Shown here piece by piece: positions 10,777 to 22,523 of a DNA stretch of 64,000 nt; the first letter of the stretch is position 1, and the number at the start of each line of letters is the position of its first letter. The notes below the pieces were generated by a model that made no database searches, was not told where the DNA came from, and was given only the letters and a program-made list of their open reading frames with translations. Source of the DNA: Amphirosellinia nigrospora (taxonomy: Eukaryota > Ascomycota > Sordariomycetes > Xylariales > Xylariaceae); NCBI GenBank assembly GCA_004123355.1, contig SCHM01000001.1, forward strand, positions 8,132,193 to 8,196,192, written 5' to 3'. Position numbers and translations under genes: made by a program.

Positions 10777-13120
10777 ATGACGGCTCTCGTTGGTGCGCCT
10801 CGGAGCGCTCAACTAATAATACCCAATGAACTCCCAGTTCTGGATAGTACTGTTAAAAAACTATCGAGCGGGCCGTTCGACTGTGGTGATGTACAGGTAG
10901 CATGGCACAATATAGGGCTCGCGTCGACTCGCCAAAATCAGCACGCCCCGAAGCCAAATCAGCAACAGATTGATGATTACATCCGTAGGCTAGGTTAGCC
11001 ACGTTTCGAGTTTATGAATATCTGTCCCTGAATATTGTCCGTTAATAGCTGACTTTCTACGTGAGCCAGTCTGGTATACTACCCAACCAGCCAATAAACC
11101 TTGGAACGCAACATCGAGAGCAGCCAGAAGGAAGAAAATGCGTCATCTTTTGTATGTGAATCCCATCTCTTCTTCCGTGACCTCTTAGCAAGGCCTGTTG
11201 GAATAGTAATTACGTTTTACTTCGCGTTCTAACTCAAAGACTTCTCGTTGTACAGCCGCAATCCGTACACTACGAGGTCACAAAAACCTCCGGTGGGACT
11301 GGGAAGCTGTATTAGATCTAGATCTCCAAAGAGATCGAGCGTTCAACCTGCCGTATTATGGATTTCTACCTGCCCCGCTTCCTTGGCCGCAAATGCAGGT
11401 GCGGCTGGCTCAACACTGGTACCAGATAGATCGGCGTACTGATAGGTTCGAGCCAGTTGGAAATTTACATTTGACTAGACGAGAGCGCCGACAAAATTTT
11501 GACGAAATACCCCCTCGGCTTATCAGATATTGGAACGCCATACCTTTCGCGGGCGGGTTTACCGGCCGGGATGTGCCCACCGCTGATGCCTCACCGGCCG
11601 ACTATCCAACCTGCTCCAAATCTAACGCGTTTCACTGTTCTGAACTGGCCAGATGATGGGAATTCTTTGTGGCATTGCCTCAGGTGAGGCTGTCCTCATT
11701 ATATCGGATGGGAAAACTACTAATTTATTATTAATAGTTACGTCGCCCATTTAGGTCAAAGAATCAGTGATGAGTGGATGATCACAAAAGCCGCTATCTG
11801 GAAATACTTTAACTACGTAATTCATCATCCTGGGTAATCTATTTCCTAAGATTCTCCCGTACGAGTGATGATCTCGAGAGGCTAGACTGAGTGAGGTGCT
11901 AATATTTTCCGGCCAACAGCCACATACGACACCGACTGTACGTACACCTCGAGCGGCAATCCTGGACGGAGATTGAGCAGCACACACCTGGATCAGAAGT
12001 ACTATGGGGACGCATGTCGATTCTCAGGGCTTTACATTTGAACATCCCTAACTCAGGGCCGCCAATGTACGGACACTTTCAAGGCATGATGCAAGTAATT
12101 GCAGATTTCTTTTGCAAGGAAGTGATATTGTTCACGAGACCGCCAAATGCTTCATTAGCTTATCCTGCACCGCAATATAATTATCAAGGTAAGTGTTCCC
12201 AATGTCGATAAAAGGGGTGATATTAAGTGTAAAAGTGTTCGGTACCTATGTCGACGGGCAAACGAATGGTCAGATATTACTTGTAACCGATGCAATACCA
12301 GGGCAATACCAGGTTGTCGCGTTCCGAGACGGTCAAAGAATAAATTATACGTCTCGTAGGAATGCTCAGGATCCGTTAATCCGGGGTTTTGGGGTACCAG
12401 AGATCGCACCGCCGATGATCGTTGGGGATGGATTAATGCGCCGGTGAGTAGACGTGGATCTATTGTTGACCTCGGCTTCCTAGCTCGTTGCTCCTTGGGA
12501 AACGAAGAACTGTTAGGAGCTTTTCGTACCAATCTTATGTTCAACGCTCTAGATAATCTATTGCTAACGGAGCTTTAGTGGTTTCCCCCTAGACCGTTAC
12601 CGCAAGGGCCCACCGGAATTATGTTTGCCAACGCGCCTTATTTAGATCCTCAGTTCAACATTAGAGCTGCCAGTGACCAAGGGTGGCAGTTCACAGCGAG
12701 TGGTGTGGCTGTTGATATTGACGCCAGGTACGGCAATGTGCGGTTCCAGTTCTTCCAGGTATGAGCCGCTTTCTTTATTCCCCCTATTCTCCTTATTTAT
12801 GAACGAGAGGATCTCTGTCTTATTCATAGGTGCTCTTAATATCTATACTGATATCGCAATGAATAGACCCCGTCGCAGCTGGTTGGCAGACCGAGAGGAT
12901 AGCTCCCGTCCCCGGCCCGAATCCGTACCCAGAGTTTCCCTACGGATTTGGCAATCGAATGATTGTCACTGGTGTATATACAGATGCGAACGGCGACGAG
13001 GTAAGCAAATCTCCGACACCTTTTTTGTCTTGGTAGCTTTTGGGGCATCAACCACCCCGTGGTGAGAATGCCTCGCCATACTACCATATTCCTGCGGCAC
13101 CTCACCATTGCACCCACTGA
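10777..13120 (+). CDS. Hypothetical multi-exon protein with degenerate OTU-like core
   Basis: I do not recognise a named family. Nine exons fit: 10777-10993, 11049-11151, 11256-11683, 11738-11833, 11920-12188, 12236-12443, 12593-12758, 12867-13000 and 13037-13120. Most joins keep phase. Three one-base slips are needed, near 11280, 11565 and the 12867 junction. The predicted protein is about 560 residues. The middle part starts with NWPDDGNSLWHCL, which resembles the DGNC-L start of OTU cysteine proteases but with Ser in place of the catalytic Cys. A WGRM segment and a later GQYQVV, where OTU proteins have His-Tyr, follow in the expected order. This suggests a catalytically dead OTU-like protein, but the similarity is weak and judged by eye. 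The C-terminus is Pro/Gly rich. Confidence 0.5.
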
Positions 13121-13871
13121 TTCCGATTATAGTGTGTGGCCGCAATGGAACAATACCTTGGCGTACCAGGCACATCAGTTTCACGAACTTGCCCTCGAGC
13201 GAGACTTGCCAACGACTCGCCATAAGCTGTCGCAGCCGTAACTCTTCGCAGCCATTAGCTGTTTGGGTTAAAAATGAGATGGAGTGCATTTGTGGAGGAT
13301 GATTCAACGGTATTGCATTTAATGTTCGATTAACTTCAATTCTACTGTCTCTTGACATGGAGGTTTCATGTGCCGTATCTCCTACGGGGCATGCCGCCTT
13401 CTATAGGGGTTTATCTCAAGTGCTCTTCTGGTTATTCCTAGTATTCCTAATTTACCCATTATTGCGACCAAACTGTCACGGAATACTATGGAGTAACTCT
13501 TGAGGGCTGGGGGTAATGAGCATCGACTAGAGGCCCGTGTATAAATTATACGATAATAATTGGACTATATTAGAAGATTGCGAGTGACACTCAAGATCCA
13601 TAGGCTAATAGGAATCAAGAGATAATTGCGTGTACTAAGGGGTTAAAAACACCACAACTAGCTACTTTGCTTCATGTACTTGGCGAAACACACAGTGTAC
13701 AGCGTATGATTTTTTAATTGATTTCATTGTGTTCTGATCAACACATTTCCACAACTATCTAGGTGAACAAGTCCAGCTTGTTAAGGAGTAATAGCTAGAC
13801 TACATCCTAAGCTAAATACCCAAAGCACACAACCTAATTCAACCCGCAAAGTCTGGAACGCGGCCTTCTAA
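13121..13871. other. Intergenic, convergent gene ends
   Basis: About 750 bp of rather AT-rich sequence between two convergent genes. No gene, repeat or RNA that I can support. Confidence 0.4.
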
Positions 13872-15302
13872 TCAGCCCGTCCGTTCGAACGTTACGTAAT
13901 CAAGTGGTGTCGATTTCCAACCTGTCGTCAGTAGTACTTCCTTCGGATTCCATGTCGTCATCCAATTATAAGCCGGGGGGCCATCTGCCTCTATGGGTTC
14001 GTGACCTAATGGTCCACGCACTTTCCAACTCTCAATGTTTTTAGGGAGTCCGTCTACTAAGCTAGGCCATCCACAATCAGGCGTGGAAAGGTAGATATGG
14101 CTGAATTCCAAGTGTTTGAGGCCAGATTGAGCACGTAGGAAACGTAAAAGTGGTGGAGTGCTGAGAATAAGACCGCCCAGCCGAATAAACTCGAGCTTAG
14201 GGAAGACAAGTGGCTGTTCATCGGCCTGGTCACTGAAAATTTTCAAGAAAGAATGTGATCCTCGAGCAGGAAGGTTTGGCCACTTCCCGCCCGCCACGAA
14301 CGACAACTTGCGAAGAGTCGGGAGGGAACATTTAAATAGTTCGACAAGAACCTTATGCCTCGGGGCTTCGTCAACTAGAAACTCGACATGTAACACATCT
14401 AGCCTGATTTCTTGAAGACCAGTGAATATGTGTCGAGTGGCAAGACTATCATGGAGACGATCAGCGAAGAACTCGGATACGTGCAAGTATTTGATCCTTC
14501 GGTTCGCAGAATGGAGAGCCCCAGCTAGTGTCTCGAGAAAGGTATCAGTTGGGAACGAGCCCCGGCGTTGGACATCAATTCCGTAAGAACTGAAGAAATG
14601 TTAAAGTCATGGTTACTAATAGTTGGCAGCCAATTCATACATGCAAGATTCCAAGCCGGGAAACAGAAGGGAACCTTCGAACACCCAAGGCTTGATCACG
14701 ATTTTCTCGAGAATAGGCATAGCCTGAAAGAGCCTGGTCAGGGCAACGCCGACGGCTTCTTTGTTTCTTGTCTGTGCCATCATCTTTGTTGTCCAGGTCT
14801 CCTTAGCTGTGTCGATGGTGGTGCGTTCCCTATCTGGTCGAGTCCGTCGATGCTCTAATACGCGTCCAATAGCGGCGTCCCAGTCTCCGTCGTCGTCGGA
14901 GCCGAACTCAACCTCATCTACCGGCTCATACATTTCATTTTGGAGTTGCATAACATAGTCCTCCCAAAAGAATTCACGATAGTATGCGGGGTCAAAAACA
15001 AAGGTCTTTGTATAGCATGCCAGTGAGCTACTTAAAACCTCGTCGACCGCTTCTGGCACGTTTGCAAATTCGACAGTCCGGGTCCGACCGACCTGGCCTT
15101 CGCGAAGTTCGCGCTCTATGTTGGGGCCAAAGTTCCAGGGTGGCCTCTGATCTTGTCGCCGGCCGGAGAACCTGAGCAATTCAAAAAGCGGCCGAAACGC
15201 TAGGGCTGCATACCTTTTGTTTACCAAGCGCATAGATATGAGATCGGTTGTAGGAAGAAAAGAGGCAACCCTTGCCAGTAATTCTGGCGGCAAGGAGTCC
15301 AT
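13872..15302 (-). CDS. F-box protein
   Basis: This is an intact fungal F-box protein, expected to bind Skp1 and recruit a target to an SCF ubiquitin ligase. The N-terminus MDSLPPELLARVASFLPTTD and the following LISMRLVNKRYAALAFRPLF make the F-box (residues about 1-40). The rest has scattered leucine-rich features such as LQEIRLDVLHVEFLV and FPKLEFIRLGGLIL, as in LRR-like F-box proteins of filamentous fungi. One 51-bp intron (14590-14640, GTATGA..TTCAG) joins the exons in frame to 459 residues. A 27-bp alternative reading of this intron is too short to be real. The target is unknown. Confidence 0.85.
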
Positions 15303-16680
15303 GGTTGCAGTGAAATAAGGTTATGCGTTGTGTTGCGTGATTGTAGGAGGTATGTAAGTAAAATGAAGTTCATACTTATGCATACCTACCGATTTACACC
15401 CAACTTCACCGTATATGTACTAACCAAACTTAGCTAGCGCATCCTTCGGACCACAATATCGGATATCCCCGCACTCAAGTGCCATCCTGGAATCCTAATG
15501 CGAGAAACAACATCCTAATTCAAGTTTTTACATGAAGGAAAATTGAACATACTTAGGTCGCATAAGCCCAACATGCGTGACCGGCAATAGAGCACCTAAT
15601 CATATCTATGCTATATTTCAAGGATGTGGTGGGGGAACAGGCGGTTAATTGACCTCTATAAATTGCTAGCTTAGCTTATACACCATGCATTTTTGAATAT
15701 TCCCTATTGAGTTCCATGGTTGCTCCGCCTAATTTTTTTCACTCTGCTGACAACGACAACAACTCTATAAACTCCTAAGTATGTTCCGAATGAACTAGAC
15801 ACATAGTATCGTCGTCGAATATGTCCAAAATGATTACGATGTCTCTTCGGCTCATCCGAAGATGATAGTACTTGCTTCATTGTCTATATATTGTGATATG
15901 GTTCCAATGTCTGATTTGGGAGATATCATTACGGCAACTGTGGCAGGTTGCTCTCTTGGTCGTGATTGTGTGCAGTTCTACCACCTGCGATTTATACAGT
16001 CTAAGTAAGATGATTAAGGATTGTGCATTTTTGTAACACTGGACTTGAGCCCGTTGGTGTAACTATCACCTTAGCTCACCAAGGTCGCCGTCCTTATGAC
16101 CCTGGCCGAGTCGTTCTCGGACTAGGAAGTACACATACGATATTATCTTACCACCGGCAAATGGCTCCTTACATAGGTAGGAAAGTATACGCCTGCAGCG
16201 GCTGCATATAACGATCCTGAACCGGTGGGGGGGATGCCTGCCGTCTGATCCTTGTTACCCGTAGATAATATATATAGCTACACTCGAGGGTGTGTGCTTA
16301 GCTTCTGTAAGCAGCTCATCAATTTCAACCGTGCTTTCTGACATACTTGTTTTCAATCTAGAATCAATGGGTTGTACAAGTAGGTTCGTTAATTGGATCA
16401 GCTGGACCCCGCAAAACTGGCACAGTACATGTACGGTACAGGACTATAGAGATACAGTAGAGATAGAGGATAGAGGCTGCAGGGTCCTTTTCTCAGCCGC
16501 CGGGTGTCTCGAACCCACAATTATTTCTTCCAACTGACACCTTTGCACGCTAACACCACTTTAGAGGAGGTCCGCCATCTGAACAGTGGCAGAGAAATTT
16601 CCCATTCTTATCGTCGTCGTGTGTGTGCAGCTTCCCCGACCACAACTAACCGTCACCAAACCACCTTCCTTCATCCACAT
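15303..16680. other. Intergenic, F-box promoter side
   Basis: About 1.4 kb with no supported gene. An open frame at 16023-16211 has no family resemblance. Confidence 0.4.
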
Positions 16681-16688
16681 GTAGCTAC

Positions 16689-16790
16689 CCGGTGTCCTCC
16701 TCCCCTTTGTCGACATATCCATCCTCCCCTCTCCCTTACCCTCCCCACCTCCCACCTCCCACCTCCACCATCGCATCAGCCCCCTTCTGC
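16689..16790 (+). promoter_or_regulatory. Pyrimidine-rich tract upstream of the FN3-domain gene
   Basis: A dense C/T tract with repeated CTCCC and CCACCT units ends about 60 bp before the chosen start codon at 16849. Such tracts are common just upstream of transcription starts in filamentous ascomycetes. The role here is inferred from position only. Confidence 0.5.
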
Positions 16791-16848
16791 CGCGTCCCCG
16801 ACTCTCGACCCCCACCGCTGCCTCCGACCGCGCGCACTTCGCTATGTT

Positions 16849-19800
16849 ATGGGCCCATGGACGGCTGTTCCAACGTTTCTTTTCATCTGCGCCCTTCTTG
16901 CCTGGTGGCTCATTGAACCCAAGACTACCCATCTGAATTTGATCGTCGCCGTCGGCTGTGCCCTCTTTTACTGGGCTGTCGCCCCGAGGTTGCCCAGTCC
17001 ACGCCCGCCCACATCTACCAGCTCTCCAAGACTATTACCGCTTTCCTACGACTTGACGCTCTGATCTTGTACCATGCCAACATGCTTCTAACTGGTTTTG
17101 CCGTCTTGTGGTACGCATAACTCACCCATGCCTTCCCACCCCTTTGAAATTATCTTTTCTTCTTCTTGATCTGCGTACTTATTGTTGTGCATAGGCTGGC
17201 CCATCGAGCCGTCCAGACCCTCAGGAAGTCTGTCAACGACCTTATCGGTATTTTGGGCGTCGAAGTTCCCGATGCGCCGACGTGTCGCTCGCTGGGATAC
17301 GTGCTGACGCCGCTACACTCAACTGGACACGACCTGTACCCACGCGACCGGTCGCCAAGTTCACATCCAGGTGAATGGTGTGAATGGTGAGTAGTGAGGC
17401 TTGCTATAAGCGGGATGAAGGAGTAGACCGTTGACTTTTGTTGCATATAGTTGGCGACTCCGCAATCAAGAGACAGCCATTACCGTTACTGGTCTGAAGC
17501 CGAACCATTTTTACAACATCCGCGTCATTGCCGTCGGCTACAACAATTTTCAAGCTGGCAGTCGAGTTATCCGATTGCGAACCTTTAGCAGAGATGGTCG
17601 CCCTCAACTAGGAGATGGACGCTTGCCGTCTAATTTCGTGCTTGACGAACAGCAGGCTATGGTCCCCGGTGAACAACTTGATGAGGATGGGACGTCTCGT
17701 GGTCCGCGGCCGGTGTCGAGACAGCCTCGATTCCCGATAGTTCGACCGTACCTCGCGCGATGCAAATCTAAATCCTACGCTTGGCAGGCGCAACACTCTT
17801 AACAAGGAAGCACTCGCCGTCGACGGCCAGCATAGACCAATCTACAAAGGATGCTATCGATGACCTGTCAGCACAGTCATTGCAGGCTAGGGGAGAAGTT
17901 CGAGAGCATTCGAAAAGAAGATCGAGGAAATACAACTACAGATCGCTAAAGATGAAAAGGAACAATAAGGAGATGATGGAGGAGTTGGCGGGAGGAAAAG
18001 AAGCTAAAAAGACGAGTATTGAAAGAGAAGGATGATACGACAGAAAAATTGAAAAGGGAGATGAATTCGACAGAGAGAGCTATGCGAAGTGCTCAACAGA
18101 GGAAAACGCAGAGAGAAAAGCTCCTACGAGACAGACAAGCAGAACGTCAGAAGCTTCACGATGATATGGCCAAGTGGGACAAGGATATTGCATCTATGCG
18201 TAAACGGCAAGGATGCTTTGAGAAGGAAAAGGAGCAGTACCAAGAGCAGGCTGATGTGCGAAGCGAGGAGCTCCGCCAGGAAATTGTCCAGGCACAAGCC
18301 AACCTCGCCCAGGAAGAAGCCGAACTAAAAGAGAAGGGCAGAGAATTGAAGGAGGCAGAGGATCAACGGAAGAAACTCCCTGGAGGGAGGAAAGCGAAGA
18401 GTGGCGAGAAAAAGATGCCGAGATTAGACGGAATTGGGATACGAGAGCGAAGGATCTCCAACGGCGGCTGTATGCTGCTAATAGGAAACTCAAGATGGTG
18501 AATGATTATGGGCGTGTCTTGCAGGCCAACTAGCGGCGGCTCAACAGTCTGGTTTACCCTTCACATATCAGCAGGCCAACTCGTCTGGGGTAGATTTGAC
18601 CTCCCAAATCAGAACCAGCTTAAGAGGCGAAGCAAAAACAGCAACTCCCTATCTACCGTTGCAATTCCATCTCCTGCTCAATCGTTTACGGTGATAGACC
18701 GTGCGTATGGAGCTGGATCGAGTTTTGTCCCGTCACGGCCGCCAACTTTACCACCTGGATTTCTCCCCGGGCCTTATATGGACACCAATATTCCCTTCTC
18801 GGCTCCTCTTGATGAGGAGGGCATTAAAGCTCTTACGGGTGGTGCCCCCCTCAGCCCTACCGCCACGTCTCTATTACCTGCTGGCATGCTCGACGATCTT
18901 CTCGACGACGACCCTCCCAGTCCCGGATCCCTACTGCCTCGCTATGACACTTTTGGATCTGGCATAACTCACGAATATGATGCTCAGTCCCCAACGTCGT
19001 CAGTGCGATCACCAAGCCTCATGTCTAGTCCGCAAAGCTCTACGCAGCACCTTCCCTTCTCTCAATACACAGGAGAGCACAGTGAACGCCGGTCTCTTAG
19101 AGGGCTTCGAGGTGACTTTGGTCCATCTTCGTCCCCAATACCACCAGTTACCCAGTCTTCCAATCGCAATCGATTCATACCCTGGCTTCATCGTGGCCAT
19201 AAAGAGACGGATGAAGCTCCAGCATTGGGAACACTTAAATCTAGTCAGAGCCAGTCTCTACCACGGCCGTCCGAGGATGACGAGCCAGCCCCTAATAAGC
19301 GAAGGATAAGTTTCTCTGCTGGCTGGAATATGTTCAATCGAGGCGTCGCACCTACCCAGCCTGATGCGACCGATGCGACCACGGCAAGCCCAAGAGGTCT
19401 TGTATCAAGGCGGTTAGGACTTGGCGCAAATACAGGTAGTCTTGGCAGCAACATTTTTTCCGACCGAGACCCCAATAGTCCTAGGCCTATTTCGATTGCC
19501 TCATCCGAGATGCCCCGTCCTTCTACCGACAGTGGTTCCATATGGGGTCGGAACCTGCAACCACAGAGCCGACTATGGCCTATGGAAGACGGCCCTTGGA
19601 CCGGATCAAGGAACCCATCGCGACGGCCTTCACTTCATGGGTCACCTTCCCAATTGAAAACAACTCTAGCCGACGCAGATGACGAGATTTGGATGATTCG
19701 GAGCTACTGCATGCCTCTCCCAGTCAGGTTGGCATTATCGGAACTAAACCAGCCAAATCGCTGAGCCAACGTCTTAACCCGGCCGCGCCCACTTTCATGG

Positions 19801-20477
19801 GTGGTTTATTTCGCGTCAGAGGAGAAAAGGAAAAAGAATCGGACAAGGAAGTTAAGGACGCCAAGGATAAAACTAAGGATAAACCCAAGGATAAGCCCAA
19901 GAGCAAGGGAAAGGAAAAAGAAACAGCGGAGAAGAAACCCCGACAATCTTTTACATCCGTCTCCGATATTGGTACCACTTCTCTTGACGAGTCCCCATCA
20001 GATCCTCGCAAATCTCGAGATACTTTTTCGGTTGACTCTCCTTCTATCACGGAGTCGCGTGAATCTCTTAGCCTTGAACATCCATTTCCGCATTCACCTT
20101 CGGGATCAGACACTAGGTGTTGGGCTCAAAGACCAGGAGAGCGGACTTCGGAAACTGCTGCGTAAAGGAAGCTCTTCTAAGTTCAGCTTTTCGTCCGTGC
20201 GCGGCCTAGGTAGCAAGAAGGGCCCTAACAGCGTCACGAGCTCGGATCGGAACGTTTCCGGAGACCGTACTAGTTTTGATGAGTTTGCGGAAGACACTAA
20301 CACCCTATTGCTCGCCGCAGTTACGAGAGCCTGCACAGCAGCCCTTCAGTCGGGCCGACGAGCGGGCCACGGTCAGCTAAAGACAAACCTGTTGGCTGGG
20401 GCTCTAGGTTCACGATGAAGAAGAAAACGGGGAAAGAGAAGGAAAGTCTAGATATTGAGAGGGATGCCGAATTCTAG
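16849..20477 (+). CDS. Membrane-anchored fibronectin type III / coiled-coil protein, many frameshifts
   Basis: This is a large fungal protein of unknown function. It starts MGPWTAVPTFLFICALLAWW and has two or three hydrophobic segments at the N-terminus. A single FN3 domain follows (GVEVPDAPT at its start, ITVTGLKPNHFYNIRVIAVG at its end). Next come an acidic linker, a long Glu/Lys/Arg coiled coil (about 17,900-18,500), a Ser/Pro-rich disordered region with many SPSL and RRPS-like patches, a Lys/Asp repeat tract and a basic tail ending DIERDAEF. Introns are near 17113-17194 and 17385-17450. At least eight one-base slips break the frame, for example at 16983, 17280, 17368, 17467, 18395 and 18528. 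Restored length is about 1,150 residues. Confidence 0.78.
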
Positions 20478-21237
20478 CACAGCGCTAAACACATCATCAC
20501 TAGCGGAAAAGTAGCCCTTGAGGTATAGTTGAGGATGCATAACAAGCTGAAACCACCGTAAAAGAGATTACAGAATCGTAAGCTCACACGGACTTCTGAT
20601 TACTTTTTATTCCAATATATCACTCTCACAACGTAAAAGATACATTGAAGCTGTAAGGAATACCGAGATATTATCTCCAGCTTCGTCTATTTTCAACCGT
20701 ACGGTCAGTCAGCGTGAATATATTTTAATAGCGTCTTAAAACTGCTTCAGGGGTAAATAAGTTACCCTGGAAGAAACTGTCCATCCAAATACAGCATGTG
20801 GCGGTGGGGGCTGGCAGTACTTTTTCAATGGTTCGAGCTTCGTTGGTGATGGGGGGGTACTCAATAGAGACTCATTACTTCGTTATGAGGACAAAATAAA
20901 GTCCCCAAACTCCCGGCGTTTAGAAATTCTCGGTTAGGCTTACTAATTGACGGCACCCGTATCCTGCGAACATAGAACGGATCTACCTAACCTACCTAGA
21001 AGCTAGTAGGTAGGCAACTCAGACGATTCTACAACCCTACTTCCTCTACGGTCGGACAAGGATAAGGATAGGACGACGAGCGCCGGGCAATTAAGCCTCG
21101 AATTGATTCGATTGCCACTACCTTCTTAATTACCTCACGAAATCCATTGATCGATCGACCGACCGACGAGCATAGCGTTGACCCCCCGTATCAGCCCCTC
21201 CATCATCTCATCCGATCCACTCCGGCCCGGCCAGCTC
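20478..21237. other. Intergenic before the CMC1-like gene
   Basis: About 760 bp containing the 3' end of the FN3 gene and the promoter of the next gene. A short GATCGATCGACCGACCGACGAG stretch near 21150 is tandemly repetitive. No gene seen. Confidence 0.4.
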
Positions 21238-21972
21238 ATGGCCGCCACCGCCGCCGCAGCAGCCCACGCGACCCCCATCACGATGGCGCCCATAGGAGGA
21301 GGCAGTAGTGGTGGCAATGGGGAAGAAGAACGTCTGCCTATGCCATCGCGGAATCCGCTGCCTCTCTCAGCGAGCCAGGAGGCGCAGGTGCGGGAAGTGT
21401 TCAATGCGCGGGTGCGGGAACGTTGCTCAGACGATATCAAGGGTTCGTTGATCTATTCTACCACCCGCCGCCTCTCTTCCGTTTACTTCTATTATACATG
21501 ATTAATTTAATTACCATCTGCCTCCGACCATCTCTCACACCACCTATTTAAACTAGCACCCAGCTAACGTCTCCCTTTCGTAAACAAAACAGCCTTCGCA
21601 GACTGCGCCCGAAACCGCACCTTTAGCATCCCCTTCGCCTGCCGGGCCCTCTCGCACGCCATGAACAACTGCATGCTCGCGCACGCGACGCCCGAGGAGC
21701 ACGACCGCGCGCGCGAGGACTGGTTCGCCGCCCGCATGACGCGCGCCCGCGAGCGCGAGCGCAAGGAGCGCCGCAAGATGGAGCAGGAGCGCTTCCACCG
21801 CGAGTGGGGCCTCCCTGAGCGCGACCCCGACGACGTCCGCCGCGAGCTCGAGAAGCTCGAGCGCCCCGAGCGCGTCGGGGGCGCCATCAGGAGACGGGAA
21901 CCCCCGGCCGACGGCGGGGCACCAAGGGGGGAGGCGAGGAGCTGGCGAACCGAAAAAGAGAAAGCGAATTAA
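21238..21972 (+). CDS. CMC1: CMC1-like twin CX9C mitochondrial protein
   Basis: The protein carries the twin CX9C signature of the Cmc1 family: CSDDIKAFADC and CRALSHAMNNC. Such proteins fold in the mitochondrial intermembrane space through the Mia40 pathway, and Cmc1 helps assemble cytochrome c oxidase. One 150-bp intron (21443-21592) splits the first CX9C motif between codons for Lys and Ala; splicing gives 194 residues with no frameshift. The start at 21238 gives an Ala/Gly-rich N-terminus; a start at 21283 is also possible. After the second motif there is a long Arg/Glu-rich helix (RARERERKERRKMEQERF), much longer than in yeast Cmc1 but common in filamentous fungi. Exon 2 is strikingly GC-rich. 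Confidence 0.82.
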
Positions 21973-22523
21973 CCGAGAGCGGAGGGAGATGGGGCATGAT
22001 ATTTACTCACTCACTCACGTCTCGCTAGGAGGAATGTGATCATGTGTATATTTTTGTTTCATCTGTAAAGTACGGTGTTTCTGCTTATGTTCGGTATGCA
22101 TATGTGGCCGGCGTTATCTGGTTGCTTTTCTCGCTTCCCTCTCCCCTTGTAGCGTAGTGAGTTGATATAGAAGCTAGAGATCTTGACACGCTGCTTTTAT
22201 GGATAGGAAGTGTCACGTATGAATTTCACTTGGCTGCTTATTCAACTCTCACGATCAACACTCAAGACGTAGTTCTGGTGGTATCATTTTGTGTACTCGC
22301 TCTTGTCTTTGCGAGTTTCCGGGCATCTTTATTTTTTTACTCTAGATACTTTTCCGTACCCACGACGGCGTGGTAGCCCTCTACCCAAACTTAGGCATAT
22401 TACCTAAGCATCTGTCTTTTTGTGTTCCCCTCTATGATTGGTATCTTTGTCAAGCGTCTTCCCTTTTTTCCTCTTTTAAAATGCCTCCTACCTAAGAAAC
22501 ACAGCTATTTCCTACAGAGCGCT
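21973..22523. other. Intergenic, convergent gene ends
   Basis: About 550 bp between the convergent CMC1-like and LYS1 genes. No feature that I can support. Confidence 0.4.

Noticed and set aside
14590-14616. 27-bp intron in the F-box gene
   Set aside because: Too short for fungal splicing; a 51-bp intron with donor GTATGA at 14640 shares the acceptor and keeps the frame.
16495-16590. tRNA-like TTCGAGA motif on the minus strand
   Set aside because: The T-stem does not pair properly and no acceptor, D-arm or anticodon arm can be built around it.
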